The notes beneath the pieces are model-generated. The model worked only from the letters and a program-made list of their open reading frames with translations, made no database searches and had not been told where the DNA came from. A DNA stretch of 64,000 bases from Paenibacillus sp. PvR098 (GTDB taxonomy: Bacteria > Bacillota > Bacilli > Paenibacillales > NBRC-103111), in contig NZ_JAFIBU010000001.1 in the NCBI RefSeq assembly GCF_017833255.1, forward strand, positions 682,001 to 746,000, written 5' to 3'. The number at the start of each line of letters is the position of its first letter. Position 1 is the first letter of the stretch. A program made the position numbers and the translations under genes. Shown here piece by piece: positions 7,953 to 15,491 of the stretch.

Positions 7953-8693
7953 ATGTATTCATTGTTTAGTCAGGTCAGTGCTTTTTTAAGTGAACCGTTC
8001 GTTCATGCGGCGAATACGGATATGGCTCTGATTGCTGCGCTGTTTCTAGGCTTTGTCGGATCAGTCGCCCCATGCCAAATCTCAGCCAATGTGGCTGCCA
8101 TCACATATTTTGGAAATCGGCAGCTCCAAGGAAAGCTGTCCTGGGTTGAAACATCCATGTATATTTTTGGGAAAGTCGTAGTGTTTATTTTGTTGGGCAC
8201 GGTTTTTTGGTTTTTTGGTCAGCAGATTTCCAAAGAATTTATTCCTTACTTTGCTTTTGCAAGAAAAGTGCTGGGACCGCTGCTTATCCTTATCGGACTC
8301 TTTATGATAGGCTGGATATCCATTCCATTTCAATGGGGAAATCGCATATCCGAATCGATCAAAAAACTCTTCGACCGGACCAGCGGCAAAAGTGGAGCAT
8401 TTCTCTTGGGAGTCGCTTTTTCCCTTGGTTTTTGTCCTACGATGTTTGTCTTATTTTTCGGAACGTTAATGCCGCTCACCTTACAATCTTCCTATGGCAT
8501 CGTTCTTCCGTCTATTTTTGCTGTAGGTACGGCTATGCCATTTTTACTGTTTGCCGGGCTAACCGTTGGGTTCGGTTTGGATCGCGTTATGATCAAACGT
8601 GCAAGACGATGGGGAAGCTGGATTCAGAAATTGGCGGGTATATTATTTATCATGTTTGGAATAGGTGACACCATGACGTACTGGGCTTTATAG
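7953..8693 (+). CDS. Second CcdA/DsbD-like membrane protein
   Basis: A 246-residue protein with about six helices, 11 bp downstream of ccdA. It keeps the CcdA pattern of one cysteine in each half: GSVAPCQISAN (Cys41) and GFCPTMF (Cys161), each next to proline. The sequence otherwise differs from the first protein. It may be a partner with a different thiol acceptor, or a metal or sulfur transporter of the DsbD/SafE superfamily. ATG 7953 has AGGAG eight bases before it; a GTG at 7944 lies in that site. Confidence 0.75.
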   Translation: MYSLFSQVSAFLSEPFVHAANTDMALIAALFLGFVGSVAPCQISANVAAITYFGNRQLQGKLSWVETSMYIFGKVVVFILLGTVFWFFGQQISKEFIPYFAFARKVLGPLLILIGLFMIGWISIPFQWGNRISESIKKLFDRTSGKSGAFLLGVAFSLGFCPTMFVLFFGTLMPLTLQSSYGIVLPSIFAVGTAMPFLLFAGLTVGFGLDRVMIKRARRWGSWIQKLAGILFIMFGIGDTMTYWAL

Positions 8694-8722
8694 CTTTAAG
8701 CTATTCCGTATAGCTTAAAGCT
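8692..8722. terminator. Hairpin overlapping both convergent stop codons
   Basis: Perfect 13-bp arms AGCTTTAAGCTAT and ATAGCTTAAAGCT around TCCGT. The stop codons of the CcdA-like gene (8691-8693) and of the convergent C39-like gene (8701-8703) both touch the hairpin. There is no long T run on either side, so it may act as a transcript-stabilising or weak termination structure. Confidence 0.6.
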
Positions 8723-9501
8723 TGTTTACCCAATGCTTCCCAAGTAGCAATAAATCGTTCTTTTTCAATTCTTAACTGTTTTCTGCCGCTCAATGGATCG
8801 TTGACGTAAACGTTCTTCTCATCGTAGCCGACTAGCAGCACGGTATGTTCCTGAAAGGTTGTTCGAATAGGTCCGATGGAGGTGTCCCATACCACCCACT
8901 GTTTATCCGCAGGTACTGTAAAAGAAACCGTAGTCCATACAAGAACGGGTATGCCGTTGGATACTTGTCGCTCCAAATCATCGAATGAGCTGCCTGTTAA
9001 ATCGACTCCTGTCGGGATGTATTTAAGAAGCAATTCAGATAATGCGGCATGGTATATTCCAAGCCCTTTTTGTTTGCCGGTCACATCTCCAACAAATCCG
9101 AGATTCGGATTTCCCCAATATTTAATTGTTCCGTTTGGATTGTACTGAATTGTGGTTGAATCCTTTTTCATCTCAGGAACAAGCTCCATTTTGTTTTTCT
9201 TAATTCCTTTATACTGAAACAGCATGGTTAACGCTGTAATTTCGCACCCATTAAAGAGCTCTGGTTTTTGCATAATTATAGGAGCATCGATCATGGCGGA
9301 CAGCTTTTTTCTGTTATCTTCATCCTCCAATGAATTCATATCGGAGAGCGCTGCTGCCGGACTAAATGAATCGTAGATTGGAGGAGGTTCATTATTGTCG
9401 ATTATTTTCATATACAACAGGAAAAGCATAATCGCACTTGAAAAGGCGAGTCCGATCAGGAGCAGCGCACCTAAAAAAGTTTTTATACGTCTTAATATCA
9501 T
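8701..9501 (-). CDS. C39-like (papain-fold) membrane-anchored protease
   Basis: A 266-residue protein with one N-terminal membrane helix (about residues 8-30) and an extracytoplasmic domain of the peptidase C39-like family (YvpB type). The catalytic Cys lies in NGCEITALTMLF, the His in EHTVLLVGYD and the Asp in YVNDP, in the normal order. Such enzymes act on peptides or proteins outside the membrane; the target is unknown. Its promoter region holds a TACA-N3-TGTA dyad shared with the ccdA operon, so it probably belongs to the same BlaI-type regulon. Confidence 0.8.
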   Translation of the reverse strand: MILRRIKTFLGALLLIGLAFSSAIMLFLLYMKIIDNNEPPPIYDSFSPAAALSDMNSLEDEDNRKKLSAMIDAPIIMQKPELFNGCEITALTMLFQYKGIKKNKMELVPEMKKDSTTIQYNPNGTIKYWGNPNLGFVGDVTGKQKGLGIYHAALSELLLKYIPTGVDLTGSSFDDLERQVSNGIPVLVWTTVSFTVPADKQWVVWDTSIGPIRTTFQEHTVLLVGYDEKNVYVNDPLSGRKQLRIEKERFIATWEALGKQALSYTE

Positions 9502-9539
9502 GATATCATCCGCTTTAGTTTGATTTTAAACGCACATAA

Positions 9540-9617
9540 ATTATACTACAATTTGTAGTGAGAATAAAATCCTTGAGTCATTGACATAGACGATTTCTTT
9601 ATACTACAATCTGTAAG
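9540..9617. promoter_or_regulatory. Divergent promoters with two BlaI-type operators
   Basis: Toward the right, TTGACA (9581) and TACAAT (9605) with an 18-bp spacer drive the blaI-like gene, and CTACAATCTGTA overlaps the -10 exactly as at the ccdA promoter. Toward the left, a minus-strand TATAAT (9540-9545) serves the C39-like gene, with the perfect dyad CTACAATTTGTAG (9546-9558) just upstream of it. This makes four operators in three control regions. Confidence 0.65.
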
Positions 9618-9625
9618 TACGGGAT

Positions 9626-9974
9626 ATGAAAATCATGCAGATTAAAAAGTTCAATATGAACGAAGTAGGATTGAATCATTTTTTCGGCCCGCTCGAATCG
9701 CGCATCATGACGATTCTATGGTCTTCAGAGGGAATCACTGTTCGAGATATGCAGACGATTTTAAATCAGGAAGCGGTTCACTTCCTTCGAACCTTTGCAG
9801 TCCAAAGATCAATTTCTATCGGAACAGACCAAAGCCGTTACCTATGGACTTATACAGGAATATGGAGGGCTTGTCGTCAATCATCTCATCGATGCTTTGG
9901 ATCATGCTGACGAGGGACTGATTACCAGGCTCGAGCATAAAATCAATGAGATGAAAAGCAGAAAGAAGACATAA
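9626..9974 (+). pseudogene. blaI/mecI-family repressor, deleted and frameshifted
   Basis: The N terminus (NHFFGPLESRIMTILWSSEGITVRDMQTIL) is the start of a BlaI/MecI winged helix. The C-terminal dimerisation helices continue in another frame from about 9785 to 9974 (SFEPLQSKDQFLSEQTK, then LIDALDHADEGLITRLE). Between them about 30-40 residues are missing, including the recognition helix and wing (normally AYTTVMT..L..KG), so an internal deletion caused a frameshift. As it stands it cannot make a normal repressor. Its own promoter carries the operator, so it was once autoregulated. Confidence 0.75.
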
Positions 9975-10002
9975 CAGATCATGGTCACAGGAGGGTGCCC
10001 TT

Positions 10003-10353
10003 GTGGAAGGTAATGTTTTGAATGTAACACTGATCATATTGAATATCGTCGTCTTTATTTTTATTATGAGATATAGAAGACGAAGATTAGCTAAACAAGC
10101 TGAGAAAGGTAGAAAGCTGCAGGAATTGATCTCTCAATTCTCATTCGAAGCCAATAATGAGAATGTACAGCAATTTATCGATGAGATGAAAAACTCTTAT
10201 GCCTTGTTCAGCAATCCCAAGAATGGCGACATTGCACGATCAGCATTTGAAAACGTAGAAGCAAGCGATAAAGTAGATTTGGAATTAAAGCAAGAATTAC
10301 GTAGAGTACTTACGAAATCGGGAGTCAAGAATCTCAAAGAAATCCATACATAA
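10003..10353 (+). CDS. Small membrane-anchored protein of unknown function
   Basis: A 116-residue protein with one N-terminal membrane helix (about residues 5-22), a basic RYRRRR stop-transfer segment and a charged helical cytoplasmic tail. GTG 10003 follows GGAGG at eight bases. It starts 28 bp after the broken blaI-like gene and so probably belongs to that transcript. In other BlaI operons this place is often held by a BlaR-type sensor, but no peptidase motif (HExxH) is present here. I do not recognise the family. Confidence 0.65.
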   Translation: MEGNVLNVTLIILNIVVFIFIMRYRRRRLAKQAEKGRKLQELISQFSFEANNENVQQFIDEMKNSYALFSNPKNGDIARSAFENVEASDKVDLELKQELRRVLTKSGVKNLKEIHT

Positions 10354-10364
10354 CCGACTTACAG

Positions 10365-10405
10365 CAAGCTGGCGTCTGCATTCCCGCAGATGTCAGCTTG
10401 TTTTT
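10365..10405 (+). terminator. Rho-independent terminator
   Basis: A 15-bp imperfect stem (CAAGCTGGCGTCTGC with GCAGATGTCAGCTTG) followed by T5 closes the blaI-like unit. Confidence 0.85.
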
Positions 10406-10472
10406 ATGCTTAAGAACTGACGCGAAACACCGTTTAAGAACCGTATTCTGAAAAAGATTTTCTCTTGGTTTT

Positions 10473-10489
10473 GTTCATTATAAAAGAAC
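10473..10489. promoter_or_regulatory. GTTC-N9-GAAC motif before the substrate-binding protein gene
   Basis: GTTCATTATAAAAGAAC matches GTTCACCATATAAGAAC before the Rieske oxygenase gene (11852) at 14 of 17 positions. TTAAGAAC half sites recur at 10411 and 10433 in the same 250-bp leader. A shared operator, perhaps for the IclR regulator at 18623, is the simplest reading. The remaining sequence from 10406 to 10652 shows no gene. Confidence 0.4.
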
Positions 10490-10652
10490 CGACCCTATTT
10501 TTATCATTCATTGAAAGGTATTTTATGGAAGAGGACGGATAATGAAAATGTGTTGGAGCTGGTCCTTCCGCAATATTTATACAGCGCTTTCATGATGTTG
10601 TGATTGGGCAATTGCGGTGAAGCTGCCGACACCTGAAGGGGGATCGAATGGG

Positions 10653-11717
10653 ATGAAAAGTTTGATTCAAAATTCGTTGAGAGGGACCTCAAAGCTCATG
10701 CTGACGCTGCTGGCATGCACCTCGCTGATATTGACGGCTGCAGGATGCGGGAGCCAGACGGCTGATTTGCCTGCATCAGAGGGTAAGAGTGGAAGCCCAG
10801 AAGCTGCAGAGGCTGTGAAGATTAAGCCGGATCAACTGACCACGATTAAGATGGGGCTTCCTTCGAAAAACATGAGCTACCTACCGATTTACGTGGCACA
10901 AAAGAAAGGATTTTATAAGAACGTCAATCTGGAAGTCAATCTCGAGTATGTTAAAGGCGGCGTCCTGGCTCTAAGGGGGCTTCAAACCGGAGAATATCCG
11001 ATTATCTCCACGCTTCCGGAGTCGGTCATTACCGGGGTAGCGGAAGGCGCGAACGTCAAGATGATCGGCACGCTCGACGATAAGTCGATGTATTCGATCT
11101 TTGTGTCAAAGGATATCAAAAGCCCCAGTGATCTGAAGGGTAAGTCAGCGGCGAGCAACGTACCGGGTAACGGAACAGACATTCAGCTGCAATATTGGTT
11201 GAAGAAAAACGGGTTAGTGCCTAACGAGGACGTACGACTCATCAACGCAGGTGAGAACGCGGGCCGTTTGCAGGCGCTTCAGACAGGTCAGGCGTCCGTA
11301 ACCATTTTAAGCCAGCCCACAGATTTGAAGGCCGAAGAGCTCGGTTTCACCAGGTTGTCTTTAATGCGCGACGAGCTCAAGACGTATAATCACAACATGA
11401 TCGCTGTCAATGGAGACGTTGTAAAAAATACGCCGGAGGTTGTCTATGCCTTTATGTCGGCACATGCCGAGGCCGTGAAGTTTATCAAGGATAGCGCCAA
11501 TCGCGAAGAAGCCTTGCAAATCGCCATGTCGGAGCTGGGAATGAAGAAAGCCGATGCGGAAAAATCGTTCGATTTCGTGCTGCCGGCACTTGCGGACAAG
11601 GGTAAAATGAACATCGAAGGCATGAAATGGGCCATCGATACGGTAAAGGAAACAGGGGCTCTTTCGAAAGAGATCAGTGTCGATAAAGTGGTGGATGAAC
11701 GTTTTTATGCTAAGTAA
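10653..11717 (+). CDS. ABC-type substrate-binding lipoprotein (SsuA/TauA/ThiY family)
   Basis: A 354-residue secreted lipoprotein: signal peptide with lipobox LTAAGC, then a low-complexity linker and an NMT1-type periplasmic-binding fold (KMGLPSKNMSYLPIYVAQKKGF; LKGKSAASNVPGNGTD). Members bind sulfonates, nitrate, pyrimidine precursors or aromatic acids. No permease or ATPase gene is adjacent, so it must use a distant transporter or act as a sensor. It is followed by the Rieske oxygenase gene under a similar upstream motif, suggesting an aromatic acid ligand. ATG 10653 has AAGGGGGAT nine bases before it. Confidence 0.8.
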   Translation: MKSLIQNSLRGTSKLMLTLLACTSLILTAAGCGSQTADLPASEGKSGSPEAAEAVKIKPDQLTTIKMGLPSKNMSYLPIYVAQKKGFYKNVNLEVNLEYVKGGVLALRGLQTGEYPIISTLPESVITGVAEGANVKMIGTLDDKSMYSIFVSKDIKSPSDLKGKSAASNVPGNGTDIQLQYWLKKNGLVPNEDVRLINAGENAGRLQALQTGQASVTILSQPTDLKAEELGFTRLSLMRDELKTYNHNMIAVNGDVVKNTPEVVYAFMSAHAEAVKFIKDSANREEALQIAMSELGMKKADAEKSFDFVLPALADKGKMNIEGMKWAIDTVKETGALSKEISVDKVVDERFYAK

Positions 11718-11724
11718 CTGCGTT

Positions 11725-11757
11725 AAGAGCTGCCCGAGCTGTTTGGGCGCTCTTTTT
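11725..11757 (+). terminator. Rho-independent terminator after the binding-protein gene
   Basis: GAGCTGCCC and GGGCGCTC form a hairpin followed by T5, eight bases after the stop codon. It separates the binding protein from the oxygenase operon. Confidence 0.75.
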
Positions 11758-11851
11758 ATTCTGCTGCTTCTCATTTAAGAATAGACAGTTATAGGGGATG
11801 CAGCATAAACCGGCTGCTCCGGTGCTAGGAACGAAACCTTTTTTTCATTAT

Positions 11852-11868
11852 GTTCACCATATAAGAAC
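11852..11868. promoter_or_regulatory. GTTC-N9-GAAC motif before the Rieske oxygenase gene
   Basis: GTTCACCATATAAGAAC, about 77 bp before the oxygenase start, is the second copy of the motif at 10473. Just upstream, CATTATGT resembles half of the palindrome before the iclR-type gene (19411). The rest of 11760-11944 shows no gene. Confidence 0.4.
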
Positions 11869-11944
11869 TCCGGGATTTTAGGGAGATGGTTAGCCCTTAT
11901 ACTTAAGGCAATGATTTAGCCTCATCTAAGAAATCAAGGGAGAG

Positions 11945-13225
11945 ATGGATATGTTAAAAAGAGAAGACAATGAGAGGCTATGCAGGGTAGGCCCGGGAAC
12001 ACCGATGGGTGAGCTGTTCCGACGTTATTGGATTCCCGCTGTCTTAAGCGAAGAGCTGCCGGCAGCGGATTGCCCGCCTGTTCGTGTCCGAATCCTAGGG
12101 GAGGATTTGGTTGCGTTTCGCGATACGAATGGGAAAGTCGGACTGCTCGATGCGTACTGCCCTCATCGCCGGGCCCATTTGTTCTGGGGACGCAATGAAG
12201 AATGCGGCCTCCGCTGCGTGTATCACGGCTGGAAATTCGATACTAGCGGTCAATGCTTGGATACACCGAACGAGCCGCCGACCAGTGATTTCAAGCATAG
12301 CGTCCAATTGACGTCTTATCCTACCTATGAAAAAGCGGGGATCATCTGGACCTATATGGGGCCGGAGGAGCAGCAGCCAGGTTTCCCGGATTACGAATGG
12401 ATGAGAGCGCCGGAAAATTACCGCAATGTATCGAAAACCTTCGAGGCATGCAACTGGCTTCAGGCGTTGGAAGGGGGCATTGATACTTCCCATTCCTCAT
12501 TTGCTCATAACAATAACATTGCGGATAAAAATGCGCTGCGGACAAGGGCCACCGCGCCAAAGCTAGAGGTGGTCAAAACCAATTACGGCTTCAAATACGC
12601 TGGCATTCGTGACTTAAAGGAACACAATAATTATGTCAGGGCTTATCAATTTATTATGCCGGCACAGCAAATGAGGGGCGCCATGATCCGCTGGACCGAT
12701 GGTAAAAGGGAAGAATTTCCGTCCATCGCAGGCCATTTGTGGGTGCCCGTCGATGACGCTAATGTATGGGTGTACAACATTCTGTACTCATCGGATGTCA
12801 ATATTCCGTTCACCCCTGAATTTGTGACGAAGCACGAAACGGATTTCGGCCGTGGGCAAGAAGATATGCTGCCGGGATACAAACTGGTGCGCAATCCTTC
12901 CAATGACTACTTCATTGACCGTGAAGTGCAGCGAACCCAAACCTTCACGGGTATCGCCGGTATCAACACCCAGGACTACGCACTGCAGGAAACGATGGAG
13001 CTGCCATTCTGTGACCGTACCAAGGAGAAGCTGGGTACCGCCGACACCGCCATTATTGCGGCGCGCCAGCTGCTTTTGGAGGCGACCAGAGACGTTGAGG
13101 CAGGGAGAACGCCGCGCGGAGCAGAGCCGGACACACACAGCAAGGTTAGAGGCTGCGATAAGTTTCTGCCTAAAGGTGTGGATTGGAAAGAGGGGCTGCT
13201 CGAAGAAATGACGGCCAAGTTCTAG
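11945..13225 (+). CDS. Rieske non-heme iron oxygenase, phthalate 4,5-dioxygenase type
   Basis: The catalytic alpha subunit of a ring-hydroxylating oxygenase, 426 residues. The Rieske [2Fe-2S] ligands are Cys72/His74 (YCPHRRA) and Cys91/His94 (CVYHGWK). The mononuclear iron site has the motif EGGIDTSHSSFAH with its two histidines. Overall it resembles single-subunit (Pht3/OhpA-type) oxygenases that accept benzoate or phthalate derivatives. These need a separate reductase, and none is near. It heads a seven-gene operon of aromatic-acid enzymes. A Met at 11951 is an equally possible start. Confidence 0.85.
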   Translation: MDMLKREDNERLCRVGPGTPMGELFRRYWIPAVLSEELPAADCPPVRVRILGEDLVAFRDTNGKVGLLDAYCPHRRAHLFWGRNEECGLRCVYHGWKFDTSGQCLDTPNEPPTSDFKHSVQLTSYPTYEKAGIIWTYMGPEEQQPGFPDYEWMRAPENYRNVSKTFEACNWLQALEGGIDTSHSSFAHNNNIADKNALRTRATAPKLEVVKTNYGFKYAGIRDLKEHNNYVRAYQFIMPAQQMRGAMIRWTDGKREEFPSIAGHLWVPVDDANVWVYNILYSSDVNIPFTPEFVTKHETDFGRGQEDMLPGYKLVRNPSNDYFIDREVQRTQTFTGIAGINTQDYALQETMELPFCDRTKEKLGTADTAIIAARQLLLEATRDVEAGRTPRGAEPDTHSKVRGCDKFLPKGVDWKEGLLEEMTAKF

Positions 13226-13254
13226 GCGCCCCACCAGCAGAGGGGAGGAAGGAT

Positions 13255-13944
13255 ATGGTATTCACTACCGATTCCGGACAATTAAAAAAGAGACTTGTTC
13301 AAAGCATTCTGATGCTGGAGCGGGCGGAAATCATCGACTTTAACGGCCATTGCAGCGTACGTATTCCCGGTACAGAGCAAATCCTGATCAATTCAGGGCC
13401 GAGTACCCGAAACGATTTGAGCGCTGAAGATATCGTCACCATGGATGTTAACGGGACAAAGCTGGAAGGGCGTGAAGCTCCTCCGATGGAATATCACATT
13501 CATACGGAAATCTATAAAAGACGGCCCGACGTGCAGGCTGTGATCCATGCCCATCCTCGTTGGTCGACCTTTTTCAGTATGACGGGGACACCGCTTAGAC
13601 CTGTGTTTCCTCAAGCGGCTCTGTTGGGTGAGATTCCGACCTTTGACCGCATTGATTCCATAAACACGCCGGAGCTGGGCGGCCGGTTGGCCGAGGTGCT
13701 TGGGGGCAGCCGCATTGCGCTGTTAAAGTCTCACGGCAGCGTCATAACCGGGTCCACGCTCGAAGAGGCGTTCGCCCTGTGCATATATTTGGAGGAGAAC
13801 GCTAAGCGTCAGTACAGGGCTCAAGCCATGGGCAAGCCCTATGAACTAAACGATCAGGAAATCGAAGCCTGTGCCCGTCATTTAGGGAAGCCTGCCCTTT
13901 ACCGCAAGGTATGGGAATATTACGAGGTAAAAATACGGCACTAA
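13255..13944 (+). CDS. Class II aldolase/adducin-family enzyme, probable hydroxy-aromatic decarboxylase
   Basis: A 229-residue metal enzyme of the AraD/FucA fold. Zinc-type ligands are visible as His98 and His100 (VIHAHPRW) and His160 (KSHGS); the acidic segment PPMEYHIH precedes them. In Gram-positive phthalate pathways the 3,4-dihydroxyphthalate 2-decarboxylase belongs to this family, which suits its place directly after the oxygenase. A sugar-phosphate aldolase role is the alternative. GAGGGGAGGAAGG precedes ATG 13255; a longer frame overlaps the oxygenase gene and is unlikely. Confidence 0.8.
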   Translation: MVFTTDSGQLKKRLVQSILMLERAEIIDFNGHCSVRIPGTEQILINSGPSTRNDLSAEDIVTMDVNGTKLEGREAPPMEYHIHTEIYKRRPDVQAVIHAHPRWSTFFSMTGTPLRPVFPQAALLGEIPTFDRIDSINTPELGGRLAEVLGGSRIALLKSHGSVITGSTLEEAFALCIYLEENAKRQYRAQAMGKPYELNDQEIEACARHLGKPALYRKVWEYYEVKIRH

Positions 13945-13979
13945 TCTTCCGATTTGTTCCGTAGAGAGGGGAAGACATC

Positions 13980-14198
13980 ATGGCGATTCATAATGAATTT
14001 GCAGGAAAAACAATTGCCGTGCTCGGCTACAGTGAGGACGGGGCCGAATATGCAAAGCGGCTGCGGGAGCAAGGCTTTGAGGTCGTCATTGGCTTGCGAG
14101 AAAGGGACATCATGTGGCCTCGGGCTGAGCAGGATGGCTTTAGGGTGATGAACCTGTGGAATGCGGTCGGAGCTTCCGACATCATACAAGTGTGGTAA
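13980..14198 (+). CDS. Mini-KARI: stand-alone N-terminal ketol-acid-reductoisomerase Rossmann fragment
   Basis: A 72-residue protein with its own ribosome site (GAGAGGGG) inside the aromatic operon. FAGKTIAVLGYSEDGAEYAKRL is the GxGxxG-type first beta-alpha-beta turn of ketol-acid reductoisomerase, followed by GFEVVIGLRER and EQDGFRVMNLWNAVGASDII, all collinear with the KARI N terminus. It stops before the LLPDE segment and lacks the catalytic helical domain. It may bind NAD(P), or be a truncated relic kept in the operon. I infer homology; function is unknown. Confidence 0.6.
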   Translation: MAIHNEFAGKTIAVLGYSEDGAEYAKRLREQGFEVVIGLRERDIMWPRAEQDGFRVMNLWNAVGASDIIQVW

Positions 14199-14220
14199 AC
14201 CAAAGGAGGGATATCATCGC

Positions 14221-15480
14221 TTGAGTGAATCGATTGAACCCGTTGAAGCATCGCCGTCACATTCTTTGAAGGACATGTGGCTGATCACGATCGGTCACGG
14301 ATTAACCCATTGGTATCCAGCCACTTTTTATATGCTGCTTCCGATCATTGGCAAAGAGCTGGGACTCAGCTATACCGAAACCGGGATGATCATTACGTTT
14401 CAATATATTGCGAGCACGATTTCCAATGTGCCGGGAGGTATGCTGGTAGATACGGTTGGCAAAAAAAGTCTTCTTATGGCACTGTCGCTCTTCTGGGTCG
14501 GATTCCCCTACTTGTTCATGAATTTTACGAGCACCTATTGGATGCTGCTCCTTTGCATCTCGCTGGTCGGCATAGGCAACAACCTGTGGCATCCTACGGC
14601 GATCCCTACATTATCTCAGCGCTATCCGAAGCGGAGAGGCTTTGTCCTATCGGTTCACGGCATGGGAGCCAATGTGGGCGATGCGCTCGCTCCGCTGGCG
14701 ATAGGTGCGATGTTGGCTATATTTACTTGGAGGCAAATCGTTGTGATCAATATCATTCCTGGCGTTTTGATCGCTCTGCTCATTGTGATCTTGCTGCGGA
14801 ATTCACAATTAGACTCCAAAAAACAAAAGGCGACGGATAGTGAAGAGAAGCAAGGACAAACCATAAAGGAATATTTCAGCGGACTGAAGGGACTGGTACA
14901 AAACCGCAGTCTGGTGCTCATTTCAACGAGCTCCGCTTTCCGTTCCATGACGCAAAACGCGCTGCTTACCTTTCTCCCGTTGTATTTGGCGCATGAACTG
15001 GATTTCTCTCCTTTATGGGTCGGAGTAGGCTTATTCCTGCTCCAGATGGGAGGTTTTATCGCCGCTCCGATATCCGGTCATTTGTCCGATAAGTGGGGAC
15101 GCAAAAAGGTATTGGTGACAAGCATGGCGATGAGTGCCGTGATTCTGATCGTCATGGCGGTTTTGGGTAAATCACCGTTATTCATTGTATTTATCGCGGT
15201 TCTCGGATTTTTTCTCTATGCGGTTCGTCCCGTGATGCAGGCTTGGCTGATGGAAGCATCTCCCCAAAAAATGGCCGGGACCAGCATAGGTATCCTGTTC
15301 GGTATGCAATCCCTGGGCCAATCGATCTCTCCATTGCTGGGCGGTATCATTTCCGACAAGTTCGGTTTGTTTGCTGCATTTTATTTTGTTGCCGGCACGA
15401 TTATCATTGCGAATCTGCTCATCTTGTTTGCTCCAAAAGAGGAAGTGTCATCTGGCAATAATCAATCCATATCCACGTGA
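14221..15480 (+). CDS. Major facilitator superfamily transporter
   Basis: A 419-residue 12-helix carrier. Helix 2-3 loop GGMLVDTVGKKSL is a form of motif A, repeated in the second half as GHLSDKWGRKKVL. WHPTAIPTLSQRYP in the loop after helix 4 recalls the fosmidomycin-resistance (Fsr) branch. Within this operon it is probably the uptake or efflux system for the aromatic acid. TTG 14221 has AAAGGAGGG upstream; the longer frame from 14161 overlaps the mini-KARI gene. Confidence 0.85.
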   Translation: MSESIEPVEASPSHSLKDMWLITIGHGLTHWYPATFYMLLPIIGKELGLSYTETGMIITFQYIASTISNVPGGMLVDTVGKKSLLMALSLFWVGFPYLFMNFTSTYWMLLLCISLVGIGNNLWHPTAIPTLSQRYPKRRGFVLSVHGMGANVGDALAPLAIGAMLAIFTWRQIVVINIIPGVLIALLIVILLRNSQLDSKKQKATDSEEKQGQTIKEYFSGLKGLVQNRSLVLISTSSAFRSMTQNALLTFLPLYLAHELDFSPLWVGVGLFLLQMGGFIAAPISGHLSDKWGRKKVLVTSMAMSAVILIVMAVLGKSPLFIVFIAVLGFFLYAVRPVMQAWLMEASPQKMAGTSIGILFGMQSLGQSISPLLGGIISDKFGLFAAFYFVAGTIIIANLLILFAPKEEVSSGNNQSIST

Positions 15481-15491
15481 GGGGGATCACC

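Noticed and set aside
13183..13254. 72-bp N-terminal extension of the class II aldolase gene
   Set aside because: It overlaps the oxygenase C terminus, and a strong ribosome site precedes the Met at 13255.
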